Shown here: positions 24,310 through 37,076 of the stretch, in pieces | Numbering within the stretch: the first letter of the stretch is position 1 | How the letters are laid out: every line of letters begins with the position of its first letter | Source: Distichodus sexfasciatus | Lineage: Eukaryota > Chordata > Actinopteri > Characiformes > Distichodontidae | DNA: 64,000 nucleotides | Assembly (NCBI GenBank): GCA_032718565.1 | Contig: JAVGVS010000760.1 | Location: 47,872-111,871, forward strand | Direction of reading: 5' to 3' | The notes under the pieces: generated by a model | Database searches by the model: none | What the model was told of the DNA's origin: nothing | The model's input: only the letters and a program-made list of their open reading frames with translations | Made by a program: the position numbers and the translations under genes

Positions 24310-24725
24310 ATACATTGATCGACACAATGAAGAGAGGAGAAGTAGGAAAAGAGGAGGAAAGAAGGAGAGGAGGAAGAGCGGAGGAGATGAGGAAAGGACA
24401 GGAGGAGGCAGGAAAAGAGGAGGAGGAAAGAAGAAGAAGAGGAGGAGGAGAGGAGAAAGAGAGGAGGAAGAGGAGCAAGGAAAGATTAGGTGGAGGAGAG
24501 GAGGAAGAGAGAAGGATAACAGGAGGAGGAGGAGAGGAGGTGAAATGGAAGAAGAGAATGAGAGGAGCAGGAAAAGAGGGGGAGAAGAGGATAACAGGAT
24601 ATGAGAAGGAGAAGAAGAAGAGGAAGAGAGGAGGAGAGGAGATGGAGAGGAGAAGGAGAAGAAAAGAAGAAAGAGAGCAGGAGAAGAGGAAGAGGAGGAA
24701 CAGAAGAGTAGAAAGGTAGACTAGA
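24310..24725. repeat. homopurine GGA/GAA-rich tract 1
   Basis: The plus strand is almost only A and G (AGGAGGAAGAGG-like units). Long ORFs on both strands arise from the composition alone. Confidence 0.9.
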
Positions 24726-24766
24726 ACATGGTATTTGGTGAAAGGAGGAGAGTGTGAGAGACTCAC

Positions 24767-24930
24767 CAAAGCTGATCATTTGGCCTGATTTAGGAGAATC
24801 TCCAGCTGGAGTTCAGTAGAAAACTGGAATAATCCTCTCCTTTAACACACGCACGAACCTCCTCTCAGCCTTAATCCAGCAGCGTCCAGGACCTGAGCAG
24901 AAAGCTGTGTGTGTGTGTGTGTGTGAGGTG
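24767..24930 (-). promoter_or_regulatory. il16: predicted il16 5' exon (5' UTR and first codons)
   Basis: On the minus strand this block ends in a strong donor (TTTG then GTGAGT) that can pair with the (CT)n acceptor ending at 21235. An ATG at 24779 gives four codons plus one base (MISF plus G). Spliced to exon 1 this reads ERPPPLALVWTER straight into MPLRSSQT without a stop, and an in-frame TGA lies upstream of this ATG. The right boundary is not defined; (GT)n and (GA)n runs and a possible promoter lie at 24.9-25.2 kb. The exon may instead be wholly untranslated. Confidence 0.45.
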
Positions 24931-25136
24931 GTGATAAAAGGTGCAGTGTGGAGCAAAGTTTTCCTCCTTCTCTTTTTCCTCCTTCTCTCTCTCTCTCTCT
25001 CTCTACTGAGAGGGCTCTTGTGTGTCTGTGTGTGTGTGTGTATGTGTATGTGTGTGTGTGTGTGTGTGTAGCTGCTGGGGCGGTGTGTGTGTGTCTGGAT
25101 ACAAGTGCCCAGTCACAACTCACTGACAGCCTTTGG

Positions 25137-25173
<37 letters not shown>

Positions 25174-25560
25174 TTTTCTCCTTCGTTCTGCACTTGGTTC
25201 AGTTTTTCCAAGTTGTTAAAGAGCACAGAACTTAAGGAAAGTGACTGAAATAAAATATCAAAGAGGGAGACAACAGAAAGAGAATGGGCTGAGAAATGCA
25301 GGAAACAACAGAGAGAAAGAACGAATAAAAAGAGAGACCTCTCAAAGTGAAAGAGTGTGTGAGTGGGAGAGAGTGGGGGATGGAGAGAATGGTAGAGAGA
25401 GAGAGGACAGAACTTTTCCTCTCGTCTCTTTCACAACATATTGCGCAATTCTTTAGCGCAGACGGTCACTATGTTCATCTGAGACGGTGTGTGTGTGTGT
25501 GTGTGTGTGTGAGAGCTGTATTGATGGCCAACCGGGCCACACCCACTAACAAGTCTCTGA

Positions 25561-25579
<19 letters not shown>

Positions 25580-25593
<14 letters not shown>

Positions 25594-25908
25594 CGTGTAC
25601 TTGCTACTTAGTGAGAACCAAGATGAGTTTTTAACCAGCAGAGTGAGGACATTTTTGGGAAGTGAGGACTTTTTAGTGGTACTTACTTCTTTAAACTGCT
25701 TTTTCAAAAAAATACATGTTTATTTGCAAAACTAAAAGTGTAGAAAGATGAGCTTTTGGTTCCTGAGGTTATGTTTAGGGTTAGGTGTAGTATTATTTAC
25801 ATACAGTAATATAGAAGTCAGTGGAGGTCCTCACTACTATATAAGTACAAGGATGTGTGTGCATGCATGCGTGTGAGTGTGTGTGAGTGCGTGTGTGTGC
25901 ATGCATGC

Positions 25909-25930
<22 letters not shown>
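25580..25930 (+). repeat. (TG)n-flanked dispersed repeat, copy 3
   Basis: It shares AAAACTAAAAG, GAGCTTTTGGTTCCTGAGGT and TTAGGGTTAGGTGTAG with copies 1 and 2, and has GT runs on both sides. Confidence 0.7.
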
Positions 25931-25940
<10 letters not shown>

Positions 25941-26886
25941 AGAACTAATCTCCGCCCCAGTCTTGGGTCCGCTCCACAAATTCCTGTCTACACACACTTT
26001 GACTCACAGCCTGTCTGAAGTGTGTGAAGTGCAGTTATAATCAAATTTTTTATTATTATTATTATTAATAAAACATGAAGTGCTACGGAACCCTCTTGTA
26101 ATTGTTCCTTATTATTATTATTATTATTATTATTTAATTAAGAAATTAATATATGATATATTATTAATTTAATGATGTTATATTTATATATTATTTATAT
26201 ATACTTACATAAATAAAAGTAAAAAAAAGGAGTTTTGTTTTTTAATAATATATATATTTTTTGTTTTTACCTATATTTCTAATAATTGTAAACCAATTAT
26301 ATATATATTAGTTTTACATTGATAATAATAATTACATTAAGATATAATTTTACTTATTAAAATTGTCATTAAATTGTATTTTCATATTATTATTATTAGT
26401 AGTAGTAGTAGTAGTAGTAGTCTTCACACTAATAAACATGATCTAATGTTATTTTATAATTTGTTGTATATTTTAAAAAATAATTATCATTAACAAATCA
26501 AAACCTTAAACCTTTCTATTTTTTCCCTATTGAGCCTCGGGCCTCATAAACATGGTAAAATGTGGTTTTACATAATTAAAATTACAATTATAAACAAGTA
26601 AATAAAAATATATTATTAAGAACTATAAAAATATATTAATAAATATAAAGAATATTATATAGCAAATCTACTCATGATTACATTTTTGTACAAATCGTGT
26701 TTTTCGATTGCATGAAATGTCATCTCAATTATTTTACAAATCAGACAATAAAACATCAAAAGGACAAAATCCAGATTTTACAAAATACTGAAAGTTTCTT
26801 GTATATTATACAAATAAAAGTTGTACATCTCTCATTGCTCAAGGAATTGTCTTTCTGCTGGAGTGTGAATAAAGGGCTTTTGTGTT

Positions 26887-26943
<57 letters not shown>

Positions 26944-27159
26944 GTGGATGCAAGTTTTCATGGGTTTAAAAGGCAGGGGAGGTCCTGGAAAGCACATGCA
27001 CACACACACACACACACACCTAGTGCCTACACCGCGTGAGCTGAATACAGTCAGTGTGTCCAGTGTGGTCAACTCTGATGCATGATTTACAGCGATTCCC
27101 AAAACAAACTTTCCACACACACACACACACACAAAACATACTTACCTAGTTACAGTGGT

Positions 27160-27830
27160 CTGTACTGAGGAGGAGGAGGACAATGAGGATAGGAAGAGTA
27201 GAGGAGAGGGAGGAACAGCAGGAGAAGGAGAGAGGAGGAAGAGGTTAGGGGAAGAAGGAGACGAAAGGAGGAGGAATTGAGTAAGCAAGAATAGAGGAGG
27301 AGGCGGAGGTAAAATAGGATGAGAGGAAGTGAGGAAGAAGGAAAGGAGAAGAGTAGGACAGGATCGGAGATGGAAAGGAGGAGGAGGAGCAGGAAAAGAG
27401 GGGGAGGAAGAGAGGAAAAAGGAGGAGCAGTATAGGAGGATAGGAAGAAGGAGGAAGAGCAGCAGGAGAAAGGAGAGAGAAAGAGAGTTTGAGGAAAAGG
27501 AGAAAGAAAGAAAAGAGCGTGCCAGAAAGGGAAAAGAGAAGTGGATGAAAGAAGGGAAGAAGAGGGGAGGAGGAGGAGGAGGAGGAGAGTAGGACAGGAG
27601 GAGAAAAGGAGGAAGAGAAGCAGGAAAAGAGGAGGAAGAAGAGAGGAGGTGGACAGGATAGGAGGAGGAGAGGAGAGAAGGAAGCAAGGAAGAAGAAGAG
27701 GAGAAAAAAGAAGAGGGAGGAGGAGGAGGATTACACACAAGAAAGGTGGAGATCAAGAATGGAGGGGAGAGAGGAGAAGAGGAGTGAAAGAAGAAGAAGG
27801 AGGCGAGAAGAGGAGGTGGAGGAGAGAATG
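27160..27830. repeat. homopurine GGA/GAA-rich tract 2
   Basis: About 670 bases of nearly pure A/G on the plus strand, with AGGAGGAGGAGGA runs and few interruptions. Confidence 0.9.
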
Positions 27831-28401
27831 CACCAGGTTACAATTCGACTCCCTTTAGTAAAGGTTATTAATGATTTATCATCCAGGTTTGTTAATTTGT
27901 TTTTTAATCTTTTGATTTCTCAGAAACCTCCGACTCTTTGGAAGCAAAATATCAATTTAATGAAATGACGAGGCTCAGATCTGCTTTTCTTATTTTTATG
28001 TTCTGTGTAGAATTCTGCGCTTATGTCTCCCTCTCCTGGTTAAAAACAGTTTAACAGGCTCTTCACATCAACAACAACAACATTACTGTGCAAACGTGAA
28101 TATCCCTCCAGTTCTTTATATTTAACAACACAAATGAGATGAAAACCACGGTGATTTAATGCAGCATGTGCACTGAGTTTGAGGTGATTAATAAAACTGC
28201 CTTTTATAAAACATTTTAGGTTCAGGTGAAGATCAGCTCATCCCTTTAAAGATGGGAAAAGTTGAGTTTGGGAGTTTTTTGTGGATTTTCAGGACATTTT
28301 TATGAAGAAATTATATTTTTAAAGAAACAAAGTTTGAGGTTTGGGTAGAAGGCTTGAAGAACTAGGTTTAAGTAGATTTTTATTTATGAGAACAGACAGA
28401 C

Positions 28402-28464
<63 letters not shown>

Positions 28465-28629
28465 AGGGGGTGTTCCACTACTCTTGGCACGCGCACGTGA
28501 ACCCCTACCACACTTGTGTTTTCTCTCAAACCCAAAACCGCCTCACCTCAAAAACTCGCCCCTCCACACCTCCCTGCAGGCTCCTGTGGCCCCCACCACA
28601 CGCAATGCACCATGCACTTAATTCTGCTT

Positions 28630-29115
28630 TTCAAATGGAGAGGAGGAAGAGAATAAGCAGAGGAAGAAAGGAGGAGAGGATTACACATGAGGGAGAGGAG
28701 AGGAGGACGAGAGGAGAGGGAGGAGGGCTAAATACTAGGAAAATCCGGAGGAGAAGAGAAGGAGGCGGAGGCGGAGAAGCAGAATAGAAGAGATTGGAAG
28801 GGAGGAGAATAAAGAAAGGAGGAGGGGAGAGGAGGCAGAGAGAAGGAGGAGATAGAAGAGGAGGAGGAGGACCACATGAGGATAAATGGAAAAGGAGTAA
28901 AGAGGAAGGAGGAGAAAGAGGAGGAAAGGAAGAGGAGTACAGAAGAGGAGGAGGGTTAAGCATGAGGAGGAGAAAAGGAGTAGAGGAGGAAAATGAGGAG
29001 GAGGAAGAGGAGAAGAAGAGTGGAGGAGTATGATGCACAAGGAGGAGGAGAAGGGAGGAGGAGGGAGGAGGAGAAAGGAAGGGAGGCGATGGGAGGAGGA
29101 GGAGGAGGAGAGGAG
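28630..29115. repeat. homopurine GGA/GAA-rich tract 3
   Basis: About 480 bases, interrupted by short TTACACATGAG- or TTAAGCATGAG-like spacers that recur within it. Confidence 0.9.
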
Positions 29116-29489
29116 AATCCTCGCACCATAGGAGGGGTTACATCACTTGGAGGGAATGTTCCCACAGGAGAGTCTTTATGCTGGTTCTTATTAGCAGCGC
29201 AACACACATCCACGTTCAGGCGAGCAGAGCATCTGATGCATTGGTGGTCGTCTCCTCCTGGAAACAAACTCCAACCTCTTCCACTTCCCGCCAGTTTATT
29301 ACCTGCGTGGAAAACATTCCCGCTTCATGTGTGGAATGATGTGCTGCAACTATGGAACTCTGTCTCAATCCCGTCTGTATCTCAAGTAATAAAACATACA
29401 CACCAAATATAGCATTTATATGTATTAAGCTTTTTAGGAGTCAGCATGAGAAGTGCTACAGAACCCACCTCTTAATTGTTCCTTATTAA

Positions 29490-29538
<49 letters not shown>

Positions 29539-29574
29539 TCCTAAAATGGATTATGCAGTTTGACCCATAAATTA

Positions 29575-29725
29575 CTTGAAAGCTGAAATATTCGGGGTAA
29601 GTGAATGGTGTGAATCTCAGCGCGACCAGAAATTGTAGTGATAAACTTATAATTAATGGGCGCTATGTAGCGGAAAAGCTGCGTTTGACCTCTAGGGGTC
29701 TAAATGCTACATAAATTTATGTGAA
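29575..29725 (+). repeat. dispersed repeat, partner of 47685-47825
   Basis: Shared order: GAAAGCTGAAA, GGGTAAGT, GTGAATCTCAGC or TGTGCATCTCAGC, then GTTTGACCTCTAGG. Confidence 0.65.
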
Positions 29726-31523
29726 ATGGGATTCACTGAGGAAGCACTAATTATACATTGCGCTATTTGAACAACAAGTAAAATATTACCCAAATTTATG
29801 TTACCCTAAACGTGGTTGCAATAAAGCTGAAACTTGGTCATAAAATGCAGAACAACTTGTGAACTTCTTCCAAGGGCGACGCTTCATCAGCTGCTTTTGC
29901 TTGGACCCCACATTTGCTGCCATTTGCGGCCATATTTCCACAGTTTTATTGTTAATTCCAATTGATCTAAGCTATTACCAGTACAACACTCATTGATCTT
30001 GTATTGGATTGTTCTCTCTCTCTCTTTCCATCTCTATTTCAGCATCACACATCGTTCTGACCAATCTCCTTTCTTTGAACTTTCTGGTCATTAATGAGCA
30101 AAGCTGCTGTGTGACCCCACTCAGGAAGGGCAGATCCAGCTGCTGACAGAAACTCAACATTCACCACCACGTTCCTCGGATCATGTTTCCCTCCCACAAC
30201 TCGACCGCCAGAGAACAAAACAGAGGCAAGTGAACGTGTCTTTAACGTGTCTGTATTTGGCAGAGATGATCTCAACGTGGGAAAATTCTCCCGAACTTTT
30301 CAGGCCTGTTCAGAGGAGAGAAGCGTTTGTCCAGGCGTCATGTCCACTAGATTGAGATTATGGAGAGGAATCGTTTCAAAAAACAACAAGGACAATACAG
30401 GAAACTGTATTTCCAGAGCTCGCGACATTTCACAAAATACAGCAACATATAAAAATAAACACATTTCAGGTGCAGCCTAATCACAAGCAAGAGGTGTCGT
30501 CTTAGCTTTTCTGTTTTCTGATTTTTAAAAATATATATTTCTTTGTGCTTTCTGTAATGTTTTCTGAAATGTAGTTTTTGAAATTGTGTTTCTGGTGTGT
30601 TCCTGAAATATATTTTTGGGTTTTTAAAATTTGTGTTGTTTTTTATTTAGTTTTTGAATGTTTAGATTTTCCTGTTTTTTTAATTTTTGAAATGCTGTTT
30701 AAAAATAAATGAGTAAAAATATTTTGTTTGACAATTTTTGTGGTTTACAATTTGTGTTTTGAAAAAAGCATTTTTTAATTTTGTTTTTAATTTGTGTTTT
30801 TATTTCTGTAGTTTTTGACATTTGTAGGGTTTTTATTTTTGTGTGTTTTTTCCCAAATTTCTGATGTTTTTATTTTTCAATTTTGCATTTTTGAAATTTT
30901 GTTTCTATAATGTATTTTTCTGTCTGTTGCATTTTTAAAAATGTGTTTGTAACTTTTAAATGCTACGTATGTTTTTTCTATAATGTCGTTGATTATTTAA
31001 AAATTCTGTGTATAAAAAAAAACTATTTTATTCCCACTTTCCCAGAGCATGTTTATATACTGTCACCATAAAGACACTGTGCCATTCACTTAATTGTGAT
31101 GTTGATTTGATTTGTCACATCACCCAGCCCTACTTCAGGGCCGAGGTACAACGTCTCACTCGACCCCGGCTCTCTCTCAACAAGCTAAAAAGTAGTGGCT
31201 CCACCCAGGGCGGCCTTTCTGCAGAAGCGGCGGACGCGGGAGAAATTAGTGGAAAACTCTGGTCTGAACAGCAAATTCCACCGGCGCCGTGTTACGAACA
31301 CTAGACCCACGGCCCAGTTGGAAGGCGTTTGGGATTTTGAGGCGTTAACTACGAGGAAATAGGAATTGCTGAAAGCTAAGAATAGCTCCGATGAAAAGGG
31401 CAGAAAAGGTTCGAGAGGGAGCAAGGACTGATAAAGAGTGTCAGCCAAAAGACAGATGAGGAATGTTTTAGTTTCTGAACTGCTGCCAGCTGTCTCCATG
31501 TAGGCGCACATGTCAGTTTTATG

Positions 31524-31600
<77 letters not shown>

Positions 31601-34600
31601 ATGGATAGATTATTACAATCAATATTCTCCCATAATATCACAATTGTGTTTTCTATGATTATTGTATAAATCTTTATCTTTAATTAGAAAATTATTTTAT
31701 ATAGCTTTCTTGTAAGAAATTAACAGCTTATCTGTGTAATTTCTAATTTCTAAATGTCTTTTTTAATTTGCACAGCCTTAGTAACATCTGGGGGCACATT
31801 TCACTCCATGTTTACTTTTTAAATATCTATGTGACAAATAAAGAAATTATTTTTTAAATCTTTCCGACAGTTAGACTGGCAGAAATCATGGCTGATTGGA
31901 AGTGAATATATACAGGACAGATGTGGAGGCTGGCAGCTGCACCGGGGCTGTGAATTTAAGCAACAGGGCACTAAAATATAAATCCACTTTTAGTTACAGA
32001 AACGATTCTGGCATCTGTTCATAACAGAAACAGATGCCGGTGACTTTGGACTTTGGCTAACGTTCAAAAGAGTTCCTCTTCCTTCCCGTCTCAGGCATTA
32101 ATGGAAGGTGGCTGTGTATTCGAGAGCGGCAACACAAACATGAGTACACCACAGCACAATTTCACATTTACTGGACCTGAAGAATACTGAGAGTTTCTAT
32201 CATTTCCACAAAAGAAAAGAATTTTTATACTACTCTGTAACTTCTGTCCCATCTTAAATAGCTATGAAGCCGTTTCCTGTTGTCTTACAATTTATTTTGA
32301 AAGTGAGTGATTACTTGAAAGTTGGATTTACTTTTCTTTTTTTTTAACAGTAAAGGTCCATCCAAGTCCATCAGTTCACCCATCCATCCATTCATCCATC
32401 CATCTATCTATTGAACTATCTATCTATAATATTGTTTTTTTGTGTTTTTTTTTTTTACTTTATAGCTCAGAATTCTTTTCATCAAGTCGAGATTCTGAAA
32501 TAAAATGTGATTTTTTTTTTATTAGCTACTAACTACTTTTTATAGTAGTTGAGTTTGTATCAGTTAAAAGGCTATTTTTAAAATCAGTAACGAACTATTG
32601 TTTAACAAAAAGCAATGTAACATGCCTTTGTGAAGATAGAAGCAGGAATCCATGGCTGTAAAATAGATTAGCTTCTTTTAACTACTTTATATCTGTAGTT
32701 TCTCTTAACCGGTTTATGTGTAATAACTACTATGCTAAAACTTATAAACAACTGTTTCTAAACATTGAAAAGATGAAAGAAATTTCAACAGCAAATGTTA
32801 ACACCAGTGACCTGGGTGTGTTTCGCTATGGCAACAACAGGAGTGTATAGGGACGGACCCTGGATATCAAATCGCACATAACTGACATTCATTCCCTGGA
32901 CACTACCAGACGTTACCGTGGATACCCCCAGCTCCCAGCTGTTCTTTCACTGAATCACAAGGAGAAAAGATATACATCAAATTTATGTTGCAGTAAACAC
33001 AGAAAACAAAGCTAACTTTAATTTATACTATAACCAACTGCTGTAATGTACAATTGTTTACCTAAATTATTTTACTGTATTTTCATAAAAGGAGGTAAAA
33101 GACAGTATTTTAAAAGAAATGCTGTAAATCTACCATAAACTTGTTTTTTAATTTATTTGCAAAAAAAAAACACACACACACACATTTTGTACACTGTTAC
33201 ATTCACACTCACTACACTGCTTTTCTTTGTTTTGAAGTGTCATTTTCAAGTCTGGAATTATTGTACTGTACTTAGTGACAGAATGAAATATAAAAATACC
33301 TTAAATATGGCTTAAAAATTATTTGCCATAAAACTACATTGTAAATCAAATTCTAAAATAATAAATGTTTAAATAAAAAAGTGTACACAACATTACATTA
33401 TCATTATGTTATTGTTTTATCATTATTGTTATTTTAAAGTTGCATTTTCACATGCACGAAAAGCAAAATAAAGCCACATGGAGCAAAAGTATTGACCATG
33501 CAAAACAATGCATTGCACTTTTGTTTTGGTGATGGACCAGGCAACGGCCTGAAGCTGCTCCTATAGCAATGAGATCTTGTGTAACAGACAGTTGGTGTTA
33601 AAGCAGTTATTTGATCAGGTTTGTTCATAAATAATGTATACACTGTCCTCTTATTCCTTCCTGCTGGTTCTTATTACAGAGCCAAAGAGAGAATGTCATT
33701 GTTGTAAAAAGAACAATGAGAGGAACAAGGTGTGGAGTTGAGAAGCCAGTCCAGCTTTGCTACATTAACCAAACTCAAACAACATGTTTATATAACTCCC
33801 AGGGCCCTTATTTATGTTTTCTTAATTTATAAGCATGAACAAATCTTCCATTTCACTTTTCGGATTCCACACAGAAGTGACCTCTGTGTCTTTCGAGCAA
33901 TTATGTTTTTGCAATTACAATTTACAAAGAATGTTCAAAATGTTGTTAACGCTTTGCTCAAGACAAATTTTAACAATATTTGTATTTTGCTAGATATATT
34001 TTAGCTACATGTTTGGTGGTTTATGATTTAATAATCACTTTGTTGCAAATGTCATTCTGATGCCACAATGAAAAATATTTGAAAAGTTACATTTGCAAAG
34101 TTACAGAGAGCCTTATTTGACTTCCAGTGTATGTTTAGAATATATCACTATTATTACTATATATTATATGTTATATATTATTTCTAATTGATCTTGTTTC
34201 TCGACTAAACTGCTCATTAATTTTTTTTTAAAATTGTGAATTTACAAATATAACATTCATTTACCTGTATTTCACAAATTTCTCATTTTACTATGAGTTT
34301 GTCTTCATATATAATGTAAAAAATGTCAGATTTTTTAAAAATTGTTTAAATATTCCAAATATATATGTATGTATATACATGTCAAATATTCCATATATGT
34401 ATAATGAAATATAATACTGTTTATACATATATATATATATATATGCTCCCTGTAATTAAATCAGAGCTACTCATGGTGGAATAAACAGCAAGCTGTCCCC
34501 AGATCAGAGTGAAAACTCGCAGTCGTTCAGTACTTGGTGTGGCCCTAGCGCAGCTGCTCAGGGATGGGCTCCAGCGTCCCTCCTTTTAACAGGAAATGGG

Positions 34601-35107
34601 CGAAACCTCGTGGTTAAAATTATTACCAACGTTTTGCATTTGTGAAGGAAAGCATCCCTGATAGCGGAGGCCATTTGGTTTCCTGTTGTACCAACAACTT
34701 TGGCTTTACCACGAGTGGAGGGAAGAGAACCCAAGGGATGGAGGCTCATTGTTGAGGGAGTGGAGGACGTGGGTGGAGGACCAACGTGATGATGCGTTCG
34801 ACCCCTCAAGAAATTACAATTTAAAAAACTCAACAGCAAGAAATTATGTATATTTTGTGTATGTATATTAGATGTGCATACACAAATGTAGAATAATATA
34901 GGCCATGTCTTGATGTAAGAGTCAGAGAAGTCGTCTGAAAGCAAATTAGAGGTTATGGGTCTTGCTCATGGACCTGAGTGGTGGTAATTGACCAAGAGGT
35001 AGAATTTGAACTCCCACAGCCCTCCTGGTCCAGTCCAAATCCTCCTTAACCACTCCAGCAAGATTGTTCATGCTCATCTGTAATTTTTGACGTATACTGC
35101 ATGTGTG

Positions 35108-35300
35108 GGGCAGCTGGTAGTGTAACAGTTAGGGATCTGGCCCCATGATTGGATGGTTGCTGGTTCGAATCCTGGCCTGGTAAAAGTACCATCAAGGTAC
35201 CGTCTCCAAGCACTGCTCCACATGGATGTGTCACACGCAGAAGTCACATTTGGTTGTGGCACATGTGAGTCGGGGATCAAAACACAGCAAATCACATCAA
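35108..35300 (+). repeat. tRNA-derived SINE (family 1), forward member of an inverted pair
   Basis: Head TAGTGTAACAGTTAGGGATC, B box GCTGGTTCGAATCC, then CACTGCTCCACATGGATGTG. Confidence 0.8.
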
Positions 35301-35311
35301 GCTCATTTACT

Positions 35312-35445
35312 GAGTGAGTAATTATTTGTCACTGCGAACACAGCACAACACACAGTGACACACCACAACCAAATGTGACCTCTACATTTGATCCATCCGT
35401 GAAAGCAGTGAGCAGCGTTTTTGGCAGCATTCATGGGGCAGTGCT
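35312..35445 (-). repeat. tRNA-derived SINE (family 1), inverted member
   Basis: GAGTGAGTAATTATTTGTCA, then AACCAAATGTGACCTCTACA and CCGTGAAAGCAGTGAGCAGC are the reverse complement of the family tail. An L2-like tail (35450-35575) follows. Confidence 0.8.
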
Positions 35446-35689
35446 TGGGTACGATTCCTTGGATTCAAAACGGCGTAGTCCCCACATTGCGCCATCGTTC
35501 TTCCGATAGACTCCGGACCTCCGAGACCCCGGTTGGGATTTAGGGGTTCGGATAATGAATGAATGAACGTTTACCTTTTTGAATTAAATACTGAAAACTA
35601 ATGACGTTTTTCACGTTATGATTTTTTTTAAGATGCACTAGTATGCTAATTTGTGTACCATTATTGTTACGTCACCTAATGTAAGTTTT

Positions 35690-36390
35690 ATTTTGTATTT
35701 TATGTTTATCATATATGTCTCTAATCTGCCAAAAAGTAGAGATGTGGAATCGGCTGATAATTGCTCTTTTTAAGTCATCTCTTTCAGCCTCTTTTTTAGT
35801 GTCAGACTGATGTCCAAAGTCTGAGGTGCGTGGCGTTATTTTGTGCCAAAATTCTGAACACACTAATGAGCAAAATCTCTTGTCTTCTGGCGTCAAATAC
35901 TAAACTGAATGTGAGCTCACACATGGGCTGTATACATTTGAGGACTAACACACTAAATAGTATGGTAGTATGGTAGGTATCATACTTTTCTATGTGGTAG
36001 TATGCATCTCAGGAAATAGACGGGGTTGTAGCTTAACGTCTCTCTACGCACTGGGTAGTGCACATGAGTGTCACACCACATGAAAGATAAACTTTTTCCT
36101 TCAAATGTTGTACACTAAGCTGGAAATGCTCCGCCCAACCCGCGTCACTGTTTTTAAATTATGCTACTACTTGACTTGAGTGCTGTGTTAGAAATGTCAG
36201 AACTTCTTGTTATTTATTTTTTTGTGCCTGGCGATACTGATGGAACTTTGGCGAGCAAAATCTTATATCTTGTCTTTACGCGCGCGACTCTGACTTCCTC
36301 ATTTATCAGCAGATATAAGCCATGAAAAATATCGGATATCGACATCGGCCAATAATTCAGATATCGTGCATCCCTAACAAAAAGCATTTT
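35690..36390. mobile_element. probable hAT-type element or its end
   Basis: The right end, ATATCGGATATCGACATCGG to ATATCGTGCATCCCTA, matches the TAGGGATGCACGATATC-type terminus common in fish hAT MITEs. A left terminus near 35735 (GGAATCGGCTGATAATTGC) is possible but weak. There is no transposase. Confidence 0.45.
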
Positions 36391-37076
36391 TAAAAATGTA
36401 AAAGATGGTATATCACTTTTTGCACTCCTCACATTATGGTTTTCATATAAGACCATGAATTTAAATTACAATCTGAGGCAAACTAAAGACGGAGACGCTT
36501 GAAAACATCACTTATGAGAAACAACATTCTTTAATAAGTTGAAATAAATACTCCAGTACATGCATGATCCAAAACAAAAAAGAATGCTATTATAAGTCCC
36601 GTAAATAGTGTAAATCTATGGCACACACTCAAAGCAGCTTCAACCCATTGACATAAAAAAAAAAAAAATTCACACATGGAATACACACGGCATGGACGTA
36701 CTTCCCACTCGCGCACACACACGGCTCCGAATTTCCGACCCAGAAAAATGAGGTAAATTTTTTTTTTTTTTCGTTAAAAACCGGGAGCCTCGTTCTAATT
36801 AACAACAAAACCATATTCACCAAAATGAGAGCGAATTGAACTAGTATGAGATGGGAGTTTGTCGGTTTTGGCTAAGTTTTATTACTATTACATCAGCGTA
36901 AAAAATTAAAACCAGCCAGCGTCCCGGTTCCTCGAGGTCAAACTTGGGTGATGGTTGATTTTACATTCACTCCAAAATAATCACAACATTGGGGTTAAAA
37001 CCTGATTAGTCTCTTTGGCGAAAACAACAACTCAAAAAATAAAAAACGAGCTACATGAGTATTTCTATTTAATTCG

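Larger units (their letters stand above)
25235..37076. other. intergenic region il16-tlnrd1, no supported gene
   Basis: It holds GA and GT runs (25.1-25.6, 26.89-26.94, 28.41-28.46 kb), two more homopurine tracts, very AT-rich DNA (26.0-26.8, 30.5-31.0, 34.1-34.5 kb), a (TATC)n run at 31520-31600, SINEs and TE ends. I found no coding exon I could support. Blocks of ordinary composition at 31140-31510, 31870-32180 and 32790-32960 have no visible repeat and could be conserved noncoding DNA. Confidence 0.55.

Noticed and set aside
27142..27756. Long ORFs on both strands in the GGA tracts (also 24284-24769, 28631-29038)
   Set aside because: They are composed only of S/L/P/F or R/E/G/K residues and follow directly from purine-tract composition.
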